Positions 1 to 5,904 of a stretch of DNA of 12,640 bases are shown in pieces. Every line of letters begins with the position of its first letter. Within the stretch, counting starts at the first letter, position 1. Position numbers and translations under genes: made by a program. The stretch covers positions 1 to 12,640 of the forward strand of contig JALSPT010000101.1 in assembly GCA_026985785.1 (NCBI GenBank), in the 5' to 3' direction. Source of the stretch: Anaerolineales bacterium (GTDB lineage: Bacteria > Chloroflexota > Anaerolineae > Anaerolineales > DRMV01). The notes beneath the pieces were generated by a model that saw only the letters and a list, made by a program, of their open reading frames with translations, ran no database searches and was not told where the DNA came from.

Positions 1-50
1 GCACGGTAGGCCAACGCGTGGCCGTCGAGGAGGTAGAGGGTGGGAGGCAT
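1..50 (-). CDS. polA: DNA polymerase I, N-terminal start only (partial)
   Basis: The complement of the first 50 bases reads ATG followed by 16 codons giving MPPTLYLLDGHALAYRA, then runs off the left edge. This matches the start of the 5'-3' exonuclease (FEN-like) domain of family A DNA polymerases, whose N-terminus is typically 'LYLIDGHALAYRAYFAL', with the metal-binding Asp in 'LIDG'. PolA fills Okazaki-fragment gaps and acts in excision repair. The initiator ATG has no convincing Shine-Dalgarno; the ten bases before it are pyrimidine-rich on the coding strand, and a heptamer tandem array starts immediately upstream. It lies on the same strand as the transposase-like gene, 138 bases downstream of that gene's stop. 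Only 17 residues are visible, so the call rests on a short but very characteristic motif. Confidence 0.85.
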   Translation of the reverse strand, partial: MPPTLYLLDGHALAYR

Positions 51-60
51 GGGGAGAATC

Positions 61-150
61 AGGAATTAGGAATTAGGAATGAGGAATTAGGGATGAGGGA
101 TGAGGGATGAGGGATGAGGAATGAGGAATGAGGAATGAGGAATGAGGGGG
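61..150. repeat. Heptamer tandem array AGGRATK, 12 units
   Basis: From 61 to 144 the sequence is twelve uninterrupted 7-base units: AGGAATT, AGGAATT, AGGAATG, AGGAATT, four AGGGATG, four AGGAATG, then a degenerate AGGGGG. Variants are clustered, as expected from unit duplication by slippage. The array fills most of the gap between the 3' end of the transposase-like gene and the polA start, ten bases from the polA ATG. It resembles the short tandemly repeated repetitive (STRR) heptamers known from cyanobacteria; that comparison is from memory. There is no spacer structure, so it is not a CRISPR. Confidence 0.9.
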
Positions 151-173
151 CAAGGAGGAGAAGGCGGGCTACC

Positions 174-197
174 GCCATTCGCCATTCGCTATTCGCC
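174..197. repeat. Second heptamer array, GCCATTC type
   Basis: Three consecutive 7-base units, GCCATTC, GCCATTC and GCTATTC, followed by a partial GCC. The unit differs from the neighbouring AGGRATK array but has the same period. The TAG stop codon of the minus-strand gene (189-191) lies inside the third unit, so the array starts exactly at the 3' end of that gene. Confidence 0.75.
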
Positions 198-1637
198 GCC
201 GGCAAGCCCTTGGTGACGGCGGGTGGCGGCGATGAAGGCCTGGATGGTTTCCTCGGGGATGGGCTGGTTCTGGCTGAGCAGCAGGTAGCCGGGTGCCCAG
301 AAGTGGCCGCTGGGGTTGGTTTCGGCCAGGCGGGGGTAGGCGGCGAAGATGCGCTCGGAGGTGCGCCGCCGGACGGTGCGCAGCACTTCGGCGGGCGAGG
401 TTTCCGGCGGGGCCTGCACAATCCATTGGATGTAAGCCGGCCGCACGGCGAGGTGGAGCAGCCGCCAGCCGAACGCGAGGGCAATCTGCGGCATCCACCG
501 GCTGAGGTCGCGCGCCAGGTCGCCGCTCAGGGTGTGCTGGGGGAAGCGGGGCAAGAGGACGAAGGCATAGTAGACGGTGCTGCGTGCCGGCGTGGGCGAG
601 GGGGGCAGAAGGGCGGTGGCGTGGGCAGGATCTTGTGGTGTAGGAGGGGAGGAGGTGTTGACGACCGGCTGTGCCTGGACAGATACTTGGGACGTCACGC
701 TGGCACGGGGGGAGGTGGGCGGTTCTGGCGGGGGTACTTCGTCGAAGAGCGGTTCGCTGGCTTCGGGTGGCAGGTCGTCATCAGCGGCAGAGGCGGCGGC
801 GGGGGTTTCCTCGGGGGTGGTAGGCGGGAGGGCGTCTTCTGCAGGCGAGGCCTCGGCTGCTGGAGGCAAAGCATCTGGTGAGAACGGTTGAGGAGAGGGT
901 GTTTCTGGCAGGTCGGGCAGAGGTTCGGAGGTCAGGGCCTCGGCCAGGCGGGTGGCTTGCGCCCGAATGCGGCTGAAAGGCGTTTGGACGTCAAAGGCCA
1001 TTGCCAGTACCAGGTCGTCCGTGACGGCGGTGGCATAGAGCAACAGGTCTTGCTGGAGGGCTTCGAGGCGCAGGAAGCGAGCGATGTCTTGCCGGTCTTT
1101 GCCTTGCCAGTCCCAATGGCGGGCTGCCAAGTGGGCCAGTTCCTCGGCGGCGGGCTGAGGCAGTTCGCCGGCGTAGGCCCAAAGACGCCCCTCAGGGGTG
1201 ACCAGCGCGGCGGCCTGGGCTGCGGCTTCCATGCTGAGGCGCGCCAGGTGTTGGGCTGCCAGGTCGACGTCGCGCAGCCACGGCGGGCGAGGGGGAGAGG
1301 GCACCTGTTGCAGCAGGCGCTCGGCAGCGGCAACGAAGTCGGGCAGGTAAAAAGGCGGCTCGACCACCGCGTCGGCAGGGATTTCTTCTTTTGGTGTTTG
1401 CGTGGGCAGGTAAAGCACGCGCGGCGCAGGTTGGCGGGCGCGTTGGCGCGCCAACCACCCGACCAGCACGCTGGAAGGCGCGATGCTTCCATCCACCACC
1501 AGCAGAGCAGGGGCGGCCTCTGGGGGTATGGCTTCCAGGCGGGGATACACGGTGACTTCCGCGCCCAAATCGGCGAGGGCTTCGTACAACAGATGGCCGA
1601 AGCCGGGCTGAGGCGTGAGCACCGCAACCGATGTCAT
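189..1637 (-). CDS. Receiver-like / Roadblock / inactive Y1-transposase-fold fusion protein
   Basis: 482 residues, with no enzymatic role that I can assign. Residues 1-110 look like a degenerate response-regulator receiver: 'LLVVDGS' places D49 at the phosphoacceptor position, but the N-terminal acidic pair is absent and the conserved Lys before the final Pro-Phe is Glu (VVEPPF, 92-97). Residues ~122-236 resemble a Roadblock/LC7 domain (AAALVTPEGRLWA near 142 and LVLAMAFD near 209). Residues ~237-352 are a Pro/Glu/Ala-rich, probably disordered linker. Residues ~354-478 align by eye with the IS200/IS605 Y1 transposase fold (APPETSPAEVLRTVRRRTS, 409-427; GHFWAPGYLL, 444-453). The usual 'MPDHVH' is RPAYIQ, so the HUH motif became Y402-I403-Q404, and the catalytic helix tyrosine is F468. 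Its start overlaps the stop of the 60-residue gene (ATGA), implying translational coupling. Domain calls were made by eye. The transposase-fold call is the firmest, the receiver and Roadblock calls less so. Confidence 0.75.
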   Translation of the reverse strand: MTSVAVLTPQPGFGHLLYEALADLGAEVTVYPRLEAIPPEAAPALLVVDGSIAPSSVLVGWLARQRARQPAPRVLYLPTQTPKEEIPADAVVEPPFYLPDFVAAAERLLQQVPSPPRPPWLRDVDLAAQHLARLSMEAAAQAAALVTPEGRLWAYAGELPQPAAEELAHLAARHWDWQGKDRQDIARFLRLEALQQDLLLYATAVTDDLVLAMAFDVQTPFSRIRAQATRLAEALTSEPLPDLPETPSPQPFSPDALPPAAEASPAEDALPPTTPEETPAAASAADDDLPPEASEPLFDEVPPPEPPTSPRASVTSQVSVQAQPVVNTSSPPTPQDPAHATALLPPSPTPARSTVYYAFVLLPRFPQHTLSGDLARDLSRWMPQIALAFGWRLLHLAVRPAYIQWIVQAPPETSPAEVLRTVRRRTSERIFAAYPRLAETNPSGHFWAPGYLLLSQNQPIPEETIQAFIAATRRHQGLAGGE

Positions 1638-1816
1638 GCGCGCAGTTTCTCCATGAGTTCTTGAAATTCACGCCACTCTTCGGCGAAAAAGTGGACGGTC
1701 AGAGAGCCAAGTTCCAGATGATAGGTCACTTCACCATCCGGCTCTTCTGCTTTCCAGGCAATGTAGTTCTTGGTTTCGGCCAGCACTTCGGTTTTTGGTT
1801 CGGGCAGATCGCTCAT
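1634..1816 (-). CDS. Small conserved-looking protein of unknown function (60 aa)
   Basis: I do not recognise a family. The protein has 60 residues, is rich in Glu, Trp and Phe, has no membrane segment or cysteine, and probably folds as a short beta hairpin (VTYHLELGSLTVHFF) followed by a helix (EEWREFQELMEKL). The reading frame is open upstream to 1933, but the chosen ATG at 1816 is preceded by GAGGTG with about five bases of spacing; the extra 39 codons would overlap the upstream AI-2E gene and read as Pro/Ser-rich noise. It lies 17 bases after that gene's stop, and its own TGA overlaps the ATG of the receiver/transposase-fold gene (ATGA). The coupling suggests the two products are made together, possibly as partners; that is inference. 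Confidence 0.75.
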   Translation of the reverse strand: MSDLPEPKTEVLAETKNYIAWKAEEPDGEVTYHLELGSLTVHFFAEEWREFQELMEKLRA

Positions 1817-1833
1817 GGTACACCTCAAAGAAG

Positions 1834-3066
1834 TTAGTTGGTGGACTGGGAAGGACGGCGGAGGCGATGGTAGGCTCGGCGTACCCAATGAACCAGGTTG
1901 AGGCCCAAGGGGCGGGAGGGAACGGCGCGCCAATCAGCCCACGGGTCTTGGTCGAACATTTTGCGCATGATGTAGTGGCCAAACAGGCGTAGGGAGGCCA
2001 AGGTGGGGGCGGCGAAAAGCAGGCCCAGCACGCCGAAAAGCTTGGCGCCGATGAGAGCGGTCAGCAGCACGGCGGCGGGGTGGACGCCCAGGGCGTTGCC
2101 CAAGATGCGGGGCGTCACGAAGTTGTCGATGATGTTGTCGCCCACGAACATGCCGCCAATGGCCAGCAGGGCTTGTTGCCAGGCGGCGAGCCCCCACGCG
2201 CCGGTAGGCTGAAACAAGATCACCAGAGCGGTGATGGTGTAGAGCACTACGGGGCCGATGTAGGGAACGAAGCGCGCCGCGGCTGCCAAAAAGGCCAGCA
2301 CCAGCGCCATGGGTGCCCCTACCACCGTCAGCCAGAGCCAGGCCCACACCATGGCGATGAAGGCGATGGTCAGTTGGCCGCGTAAAAAGGCGTTCCAGAT
2401 GCGTCCCAGTTCCCGCCCCATGCGGCGGAGGTCTTCTTGGTAGCCGGGGATGCGGATGGTGACGACGTCGGAGGAGACGCGCCCCGATTCTGCCAGCAAG
2501 AAGTACGAGATCAGCCAGATGAAGGCCATCCATCCCAGCACTTGCAGGGTCGAGGCCGCCAGTTGGCTGATGAGGGCGCCCAACTGGCCGATGAGGGGCT
2601 GGACGGAGGTCAGCAATTGGTCGTTGAGGGCGGTGAAATCGTAGCGTCGCAAGTCCACCACCCAGGGGCCGAAAGTGTAAGTGTGCGTGGAAAGGTAATT
2701 CAGCCAGCGGGGGAGGTCGGTGAGGAGGAAGTTTTGGACGACGACATACAGCCCCTCGGCTTGTTGCACCAGCGCGAAGCCCGTGGCCGTGAGGAGCGCC
2801 AGTACCAGGGCGGCCAGCAAGAAGTATACCAGGGTCACGGATGCCCGCCAGGAGAGAGGCGTGAAGCGTTCCAAGGCGGCGGCCACGGGGTGCATCAGGT
2901 AGGCCAGCATCAGGGCCAATACCAACGGCCCGATGAAGTCGCTGAAAGCGACCACCAGCGCGGCAAAAGCCACCAGTACGCTGACCCCGACCACGACTTT
3001 GATCGGCGGGCTCCACGGCGGAGAGGTGGTGGAGGAGGCGTCTTGAGGGGGTGCGGAAGGGGGCAT
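1834..3066 (-). CDS. AI-2E family (PerM-like) membrane transporter, second copy
   Basis: 410 residues of the AI-2E/PerM superfamily (PF01594): multi-pass membrane proteins that include the putative AI-2 exporter TqsA and sporulation or Na+/H+ antiport relatives. The substrate cannot be predicted from sequence. A Pro/Ser-rich cytoplasmic N-terminus (~1-22) precedes two hydrophobic helices (~23-60, with PLVLALMLAYLMHPV), another pair near 73-100, a long soluble stretch, then hydrophobic helices with the family signatures RFVPYIGPVV and TPRILGNALGVHP. The C-terminal hallmark GLLFAAPTLASLRLFGHYI precedes a short basic tail. The start at 3066 is the only reasonable ATG: an in-frame TAA, the stop of the preceding paralogue, sits just three codons upstream. 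No good Shine-Dalgarno is visible, so translation may depend on reinitiation after the upstream gene. Family assignment is firm; role is unknown. Confidence 0.9.
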   Translation of the reverse strand: MPPSAPPQDASSTTSPPWSPPIKVVVGVSVLVAFAALVVAFSDFIGPLVLALMLAYLMHPVAAALERFTPLSWRASVTLVYFLLAALVLALLTATGFALVQQAEGLYVVVQNFLLTDLPRWLNYLSTHTYTFGPWVVDLRRYDFTALNDQLLTSVQPLIGQLGALISQLAASTLQVLGWMAFIWLISYFLLAESGRVSSDVVTIRIPGYQEDLRRMGRELGRIWNAFLRGQLTIAFIAMVWAWLWLTVVGAPMALVLAFLAAAARFVPYIGPVVLYTITALVILFQPTGAWGLAAWQQALLAIGGMFVGDNIIDNFVTPRILGNALGVHPAAVLLTALIGAKLFGVLGLLFAAPTLASLRLFGHYIMRKMFDQDPWADWRAVPSRPLGLNLVHWVRRAYHRLRRPSQSTN

Positions 3067-3075
3067 GGCGGGGGT

Positions 3076-4308
3076 TTAGTGGGGGCGGGCGCGGCGTGGC
3101 GGGCGGCGGTTGCTCTTCAGCCGGGTGGTCAGGCGCTGGAGGACGGGGGGCGTGCGTTGCCACCAGCGAGGGTCAGGGGGAGGGAGTGGCTCGGCGACCG
3201 CTTCGGGGAAAGGATCCATATCTACCAGGTTGGCGTAGATGTAGCGGCCAAGCACCCGTAGGGAGGCGATCGTCGGGGCAGCCAGGGCAATGCCCAGCAC
3301 GCCGCCTACCAGCGCACCACCCACGATGCCCAAGATCACCACCAGAGGGTGCAGGCGCACCCGCCGACCGATGATGCGAGGGATGAGGTAATTGGTGTCC
3401 AGTTGATCGAACAGGGCATGCAGGATGATCACCAGGAGGGCGAAAGCCCAATTGGGTAGTGACCACCATGTCGAGCCGAGAAAGAAGGCCAGCGGGGCGG
3501 CAATGCTCAGCCAGATGCCGTGGCCGATGCTGGGAAGGAATTCCAGCACGCCTGCCAGCAGCCCCATCGGCAGCGCGCCGGGCAGGCCGATGATGAGTGC
3601 CACTGTGGTGATAATGACCGCCACCACCAGCGCCAACGTCACTTGGCCGAGGAAAAAGGCCGACCAGATGGCGTCGATGTCGCTGCGGAGACGGATGTAG
3701 TCTGCCCGATAATCGGGCGGCACCAGCCCTTCCAGGTAGGCCCGGAGTTGTGCCCCGTCTTTGACGAGGTAGAAAGAAATGACCAATACAAACGTGCCCC
3801 ACGCGAAGGTGGAAATGACGCCTACGGCAAAGTTGAGCCCTTGCCCCAATACCAGTTCGACCACCGAGCGAACCGCTCCCTGCGCCTGTTCGATAATCGT
3901 ATCGCTGTCCAGCGAGTAGCCCAGCACGGTAAGCGGGCGATTGAGCCAGTCGCTGGCCTGGGTGAGCAGGGGCTGGATGTCCACGTTGAGGTCGCTGACC
4001 TGCGCCACCAGCACAGGCACGCCCCACGCCAAGGTGAACGCCAACACCCCGATGAACAGCAAGTACACCAGTGCCGTTGCCCACCCGCGCCCGATGCCCG
4101 TGCGCCGGTGCAGCCAGCCGACCAATGGCGAGACCACGTAAGCGATGATCACCGCCAATACCAGCGGGGGGATGACCTCGCTGAAGCGGAAGAAGATGTA
4201 GACGAAGAAAGCCAGCAACAACATGCTGACCGTCCACTTGGTCTGGCTGCTCCAGCGCGGGCGTTGGCGAGGGGTAGTGTTGTGGCGGGGGTAGGGCAGT
4301 TTTGCCAT
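3076..4308 (-). CDS. AI-2E family (PerM-like) membrane transporter, first copy
   Basis: 410 residues, paralogous to the gene that follows it. The frame is open to 4500, but I place the start at 4308 (MAKLPYPRHN) because GGAGG lies about five bases before it and an extended -10 promoter lies just upstream. The longer version would add 64 residues encoded across the promoter. A short basic N-terminus precedes hydrophobic helices beginning near residue 24 (MLLLAFFVYIFFRF; PLVLAVIIAYVVSPL). Family signatures include LEFLPSIGHGIW, NYLIPRIIGRRVRLHPL and the C-terminal ALAAPTIASLRVLGRYIYANL, ending in an Arg-rich tail. These are integral membrane proteins whose substrates are mostly unproven (TqsA of E. 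coli affects AI-2 export). It is the first gene of the minus-strand cluster. Its TAA is nine bases from, and in frame with, the next ATG. Confidence 0.9.
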   Translation of the reverse strand: MAKLPYPRHNTTPRQRPRWSSQTKWTVSMLLLAFFVYIFFRFSEVIPPLVLAVIIAYVVSPLVGWLHRRTGIGRGWATALVYLLFIGVLAFTLAWGVPVLVAQVSDLNVDIQPLLTQASDWLNRPLTVLGYSLDSDTIIEQAQGAVRSVVELVLGQGLNFAVGVISTFAWGTFVLVISFYLVKDGAQLRAYLEGLVPPDYRADYIRLRSDIDAIWSAFFLGQVTLALVVAVIITTVALIIGLPGALPMGLLAGVLEFLPSIGHGIWLSIAAPLAFFLGSTWWSLPNWAFALLVIILHALFDQLDTNYLIPRIIGRRVRLHPLVVILGIVGGALVGGVLGIALAAPTIASLRVLGRYIYANLVDMDPFPEAVAEPLPPPDPRWWQRTPPVLQRLTTRLKSNRRPPRRARPH

Positions 4309-4313
4309 GTGAC
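4309..4313 (-). promoter_or_regulatory. Spacer after the Shine-Dalgarno that fixes the start at 4308
   Basis: Reading the minus strand, GGAGG lies at 4318-4314 and these five bases separate it from the ATG at 4308. This strong ribosome binding site decides between the 4308 start and the longer open frame to 4500. Confidence 0.75.
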
Positions 4314-4351
4314 CTCCGAGTGTGCGGCAAGACCCCATGGGCGTTGGCTTC

Positions 4352-4360
4352 ATTATAGCA
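4352..4360 (-). promoter_or_regulatory. Extended -10 promoter for the minus-strand cluster
   Basis: On the minus strand the sequence reads TGCTATAAT, a perfect sigma-70 -10 hexamer with the extended TGn motif. No convincing -35 is found 16-18 bases upstream, which fits an extended -10 promoter. Transcription would start near 4345, leaving a leader of roughly 37 bases before the AI-2E gene. Confidence 0.7.
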
Positions 4361-4651
4361 TGATGAGGCATAGCATGGCGGGGTGTGCAGAAGGGCAAAG
4401 TGTTTGGAGCGGGGGCTTTTTGTGGCGCAGTCGCGACGCTATGGGCTGGTTTCGTCGGCGGAGGGTATCGGGGAGCACTCAAATGTTGTAGAAAGGGCAT
4501 TCCGAGGCTTGATCTCTCCCCTCCCCCCTGGCGAAGGCTTGCCCTCTGCTAACGCTCCAGGCGGTGGGGGTGGGGTGAGATCCTTGACGGCATTCTACAA
4601 CATCTGCATGCACCCGGGGTATCGTTGCGGCGCCTCGGCATCACGCGCTCA
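4361..4651. other. Divergent intergenic region between the AI-2E gene and dnaN
   Basis: About 290 bases between the two outward-facing promoters contain no gene I can support. The plus frame from 4383 to 4685 runs through the inverted repeat and has no ribosome binding site or recognisable product. I see no DnaA boxes (TTATCCACA type) or AT-rich unwinding stretch, so nothing suggests oriC here despite the neighbouring dnaN. The inverted repeat at 4480-4606 is the only structured element. Confidence 0.6.
4480..4606. repeat. Long imperfect inverted repeat (possible MITE-like or intergenic palindrome)
   Basis: The outer arms ATGTTGTAGAA (4483-4493) and TTCTACAACAT (4593-4603) are perfect inverted copies; extended to 4480-4495 and 4591-4606 they match at 14 of 16 positions. 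Inside, GATCTCTCCCCTCCCCCC (4511-4528) is nearly complementary to the G-rich stretch ending GGGGTGAGATC (4563-4582), so nearly the whole 127 bases can fold on itself. No open reading frame or obvious target duplication is seen. The C-rich and G-rich core resembles a common intergenic repeat type found in several phyla. It sits between the two divergent promoters, upstream of dnaN, and is too far from any stop codon to serve as an ordinary terminator. Confidence 0.7.
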
Positions 4652-4660
4652 TGGTATACT
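4652..4660 (+). promoter_or_regulatory. Extended -10 promoter of dnaN
   Basis: TGGTATACT is a good -10 hexamer with an extended TGn element, lying about 48 bases before the dnaN ATG. No -35 is recognisable at normal spacing (TTGCGG at 4625 is 24 bases away). Transcription would begin near 4667. Confidence 0.65.
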
Positions 4661-4707
4661 TGAATTATGCCATTTGATCCTCTAACGACCCACCAGGGAG
4701 GGTTTCC

Positions 4708-5832
4708 ATGAAGGTCATCGTCAAACGCGAAGACTTGGCGCAGGGGTTGCGCGCTGTGGCACGCGCCATCTCCAGCCGGACGACGCTGCCGGTATTGAAC
4801 AACGTGTTGGTGGCCACCGATGAGAACCGCTTGCGGCTTTCGGCCACCGACCTGGAACTGGCCATTACCGCCTGGGTGCCCGCCAAGGTGGAAGAGGAAG
4901 GGGCGACCACCGTCCCGGCGCGCACGTTTTCCGACCTGGTGGGCATTTTGCCGGAGGGTCTCTTGGGGTTGACTTATGATGAGGACAAGCGGGTGCTTCA
5001 TGTGCATGGCGGCACCTCGGAGACCGACATTCGTTGCATCGAGGCCGACGAGTTTCCGCCATTGCCGGCGCCTGAGATGAGCGAAGGGGTGGTCATGGCG
5101 GTGGATGATTTCCGCACCATGGTGCAGCAAGTGGGCTTTGCGGCCTCGGCGGACGATGCGCGCCCGGTGCTCACCGGCGTGCTGCTGGCTGTCGAAGGGG
5201 CGGAACTGACTGCCGCGGCATCGGATGGTTACCGCCTTTCGGTGCGCTCGCTGGCCGTGGAGAATGGCGCGGGGAAGGACTTTTCGCTCATTGTTCCCGC
5301 GCGGGCGTTGAACGAAGTGGCGCGCGCCAGCCGGGAAGGCGAGGAGCATGTCGTGATGGTCGCGCCGCCGGGGCGGAACCAGGTGGTCTTTCGGGTGGGC
5401 GATGTGGAAGTGGTCTCTCAACTCATCGAGGGGGAGTACCCGCCTTATGAGCGCATCATTCCGACGTCTTACCGCACCCGGACGGTGGTTTCGACGGGCG
5501 CTTTTCTGAAAGCCTGCCGCCAGGCCGAGATCTTTGCCCGGGAGGGAAGCCAGAGTGCGCGTTTGGAAATCGTGCCGGGCGATGAAGCGCCGGGGGCGTT
5601 GCGCGTCTCGGCGGCTTCCGAGGAAACCGGTTCCAGCGAAACCACGCTCACCGCGATGGTGGAGGGTGAGCCGATTGTCATGGCGTTCAACGTCCGTTTT
5701 CTCCGTGAGGCACTGGAAGCCATGCCCACGCCGGAAGTGGCCTTGGAGACCACGGCGCCAGCCAGCCCGGGGGTGTTGCGCCCTGTGGGGCAAAGTGACT
5801 TTGTGCATATTATCATGCCCATGCATCTGTAG
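4708..5832 (+). CDS. dnaN: DNA polymerase III beta sliding clamp
   Basis: 374 residues, the normal length for the bacterial beta clamp, which forms a ring-shaped dimer that tethers the replicative polymerase and other repair or replication factors to DNA. The N-terminus MKVIVKREDLAQGLRAVARAISSRTTLPVL is typical, as are the ATDLELAI segment near residue 47, EADEFPPLP near 111-119, RPVLTGVLL near 152, AASDGYRLS near 172, EGEYPPYERIIP near 237 and the C-terminal IIMPMHL (368-374), equivalent to the usual 'MPMRL' tail beside the client-binding pocket. GGGAGGG ends five bases before the ATG, and an extended -10 promoter lies upstream. A strong intrinsic terminator follows, so it appears to be monocistronic. 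No dnaA, recF or gyrB is adjacent, unlike the classical origin-linked arrangement. Confidence 0.97.
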   Translation: MKVIVKREDLAQGLRAVARAISSRTTLPVLNNVLVATDENRLRLSATDLELAITAWVPAKVEEEGATTVPARTFSDLVGILPEGLLGLTYDEDKRVLHVHGGTSETDIRCIEADEFPPLPAPEMSEGVVMAVDDFRTMVQQVGFAASADDARPVLTGVLLAVEGAELTAAASDGYRLSVRSLAVENGAGKDFSLIVPARALNEVARASREGEEHVVMVAPPGRNQVVFRVGDVEVVSQLIEGEYPPYERIIPTSYRTRTVVSTGAFLKACRQAEIFAREGSQSARLEIVPGDEAPGALRVSAASEETGSSETTLTAMVEGEPIVMAFNVRFLREALEAMPTPEVALETTAPASPGVLRPVGQSDFVHIIMPMHL

Positions 5833-5855
5833 TCAGTTGGTGTTGCGCTTTGTAG

Positions 5856-5891
5856 ACCTGACAGGTGCGTTTGCCTGTCAGGTTTGTTTTT
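5856..5891 (+). terminator. Intrinsic terminator after dnaN
   Basis: A perfect 10-bp stem, ACCTGACAGG (5856-5865) with CCTGTCAGGT (5874-5883), has an 8-base loop and is followed by TTGTTTTTG. It lies 24 bases after the dnaN stop and just before the next gene's ribosome binding site. The 'acctgacaggt' palindrome recurs in intergenic regions of several bacterial phyla, as far as I recall. Confidence 0.85.
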
Positions 5892-5904
5892 GGGGAGGTT
5901 GCTC

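Noticed and set aside
61..144. Possible CRISPR array
   Set aside because: The units are 7 bases and contiguous, with no unique spacers and no cas genes nearby; it is a simple tandem repeat.
135..881. 248-codon plus-strand open frame
   Set aside because: It is antisense to the fusion gene, has Gly/Arg-rich translation typical of a GC-rich shadow, and starts inside the heptamer array.
189..1637. Active IS200/IS605 insertion sequence
   Set aside because: The catalytic His and Tyr positions are replaced, the domain is fused to unrelated domains, and no subterminal hairpin ends flank the gene.
3173..4330. Long alternative minus-strand frame of 385 codons
   Set aside because: It is an off-frame shadow of the AI-2E gene, rich in His/Arg/Pro, with no family signature.
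4562..4578. G-quadruplex in the G-rich half of the inverted repeat
   Set aside because: Only two long G runs are present; four runs of three or more with short loops are not seen, and pairing with the C-rich arm is the simpler reading.
4383..4685. 100-codon plus-strand open frame before dnaN
   Set aside because: It spans the inverted repeat and the dnaN promoter, has no ribosome binding site, and its product is low-complexity and unrecognisable.
4309..4707. Replication origin next to dnaN
   Set aside because: No DnaA boxes, AT-rich unwinding region or dnaA gene is visible.
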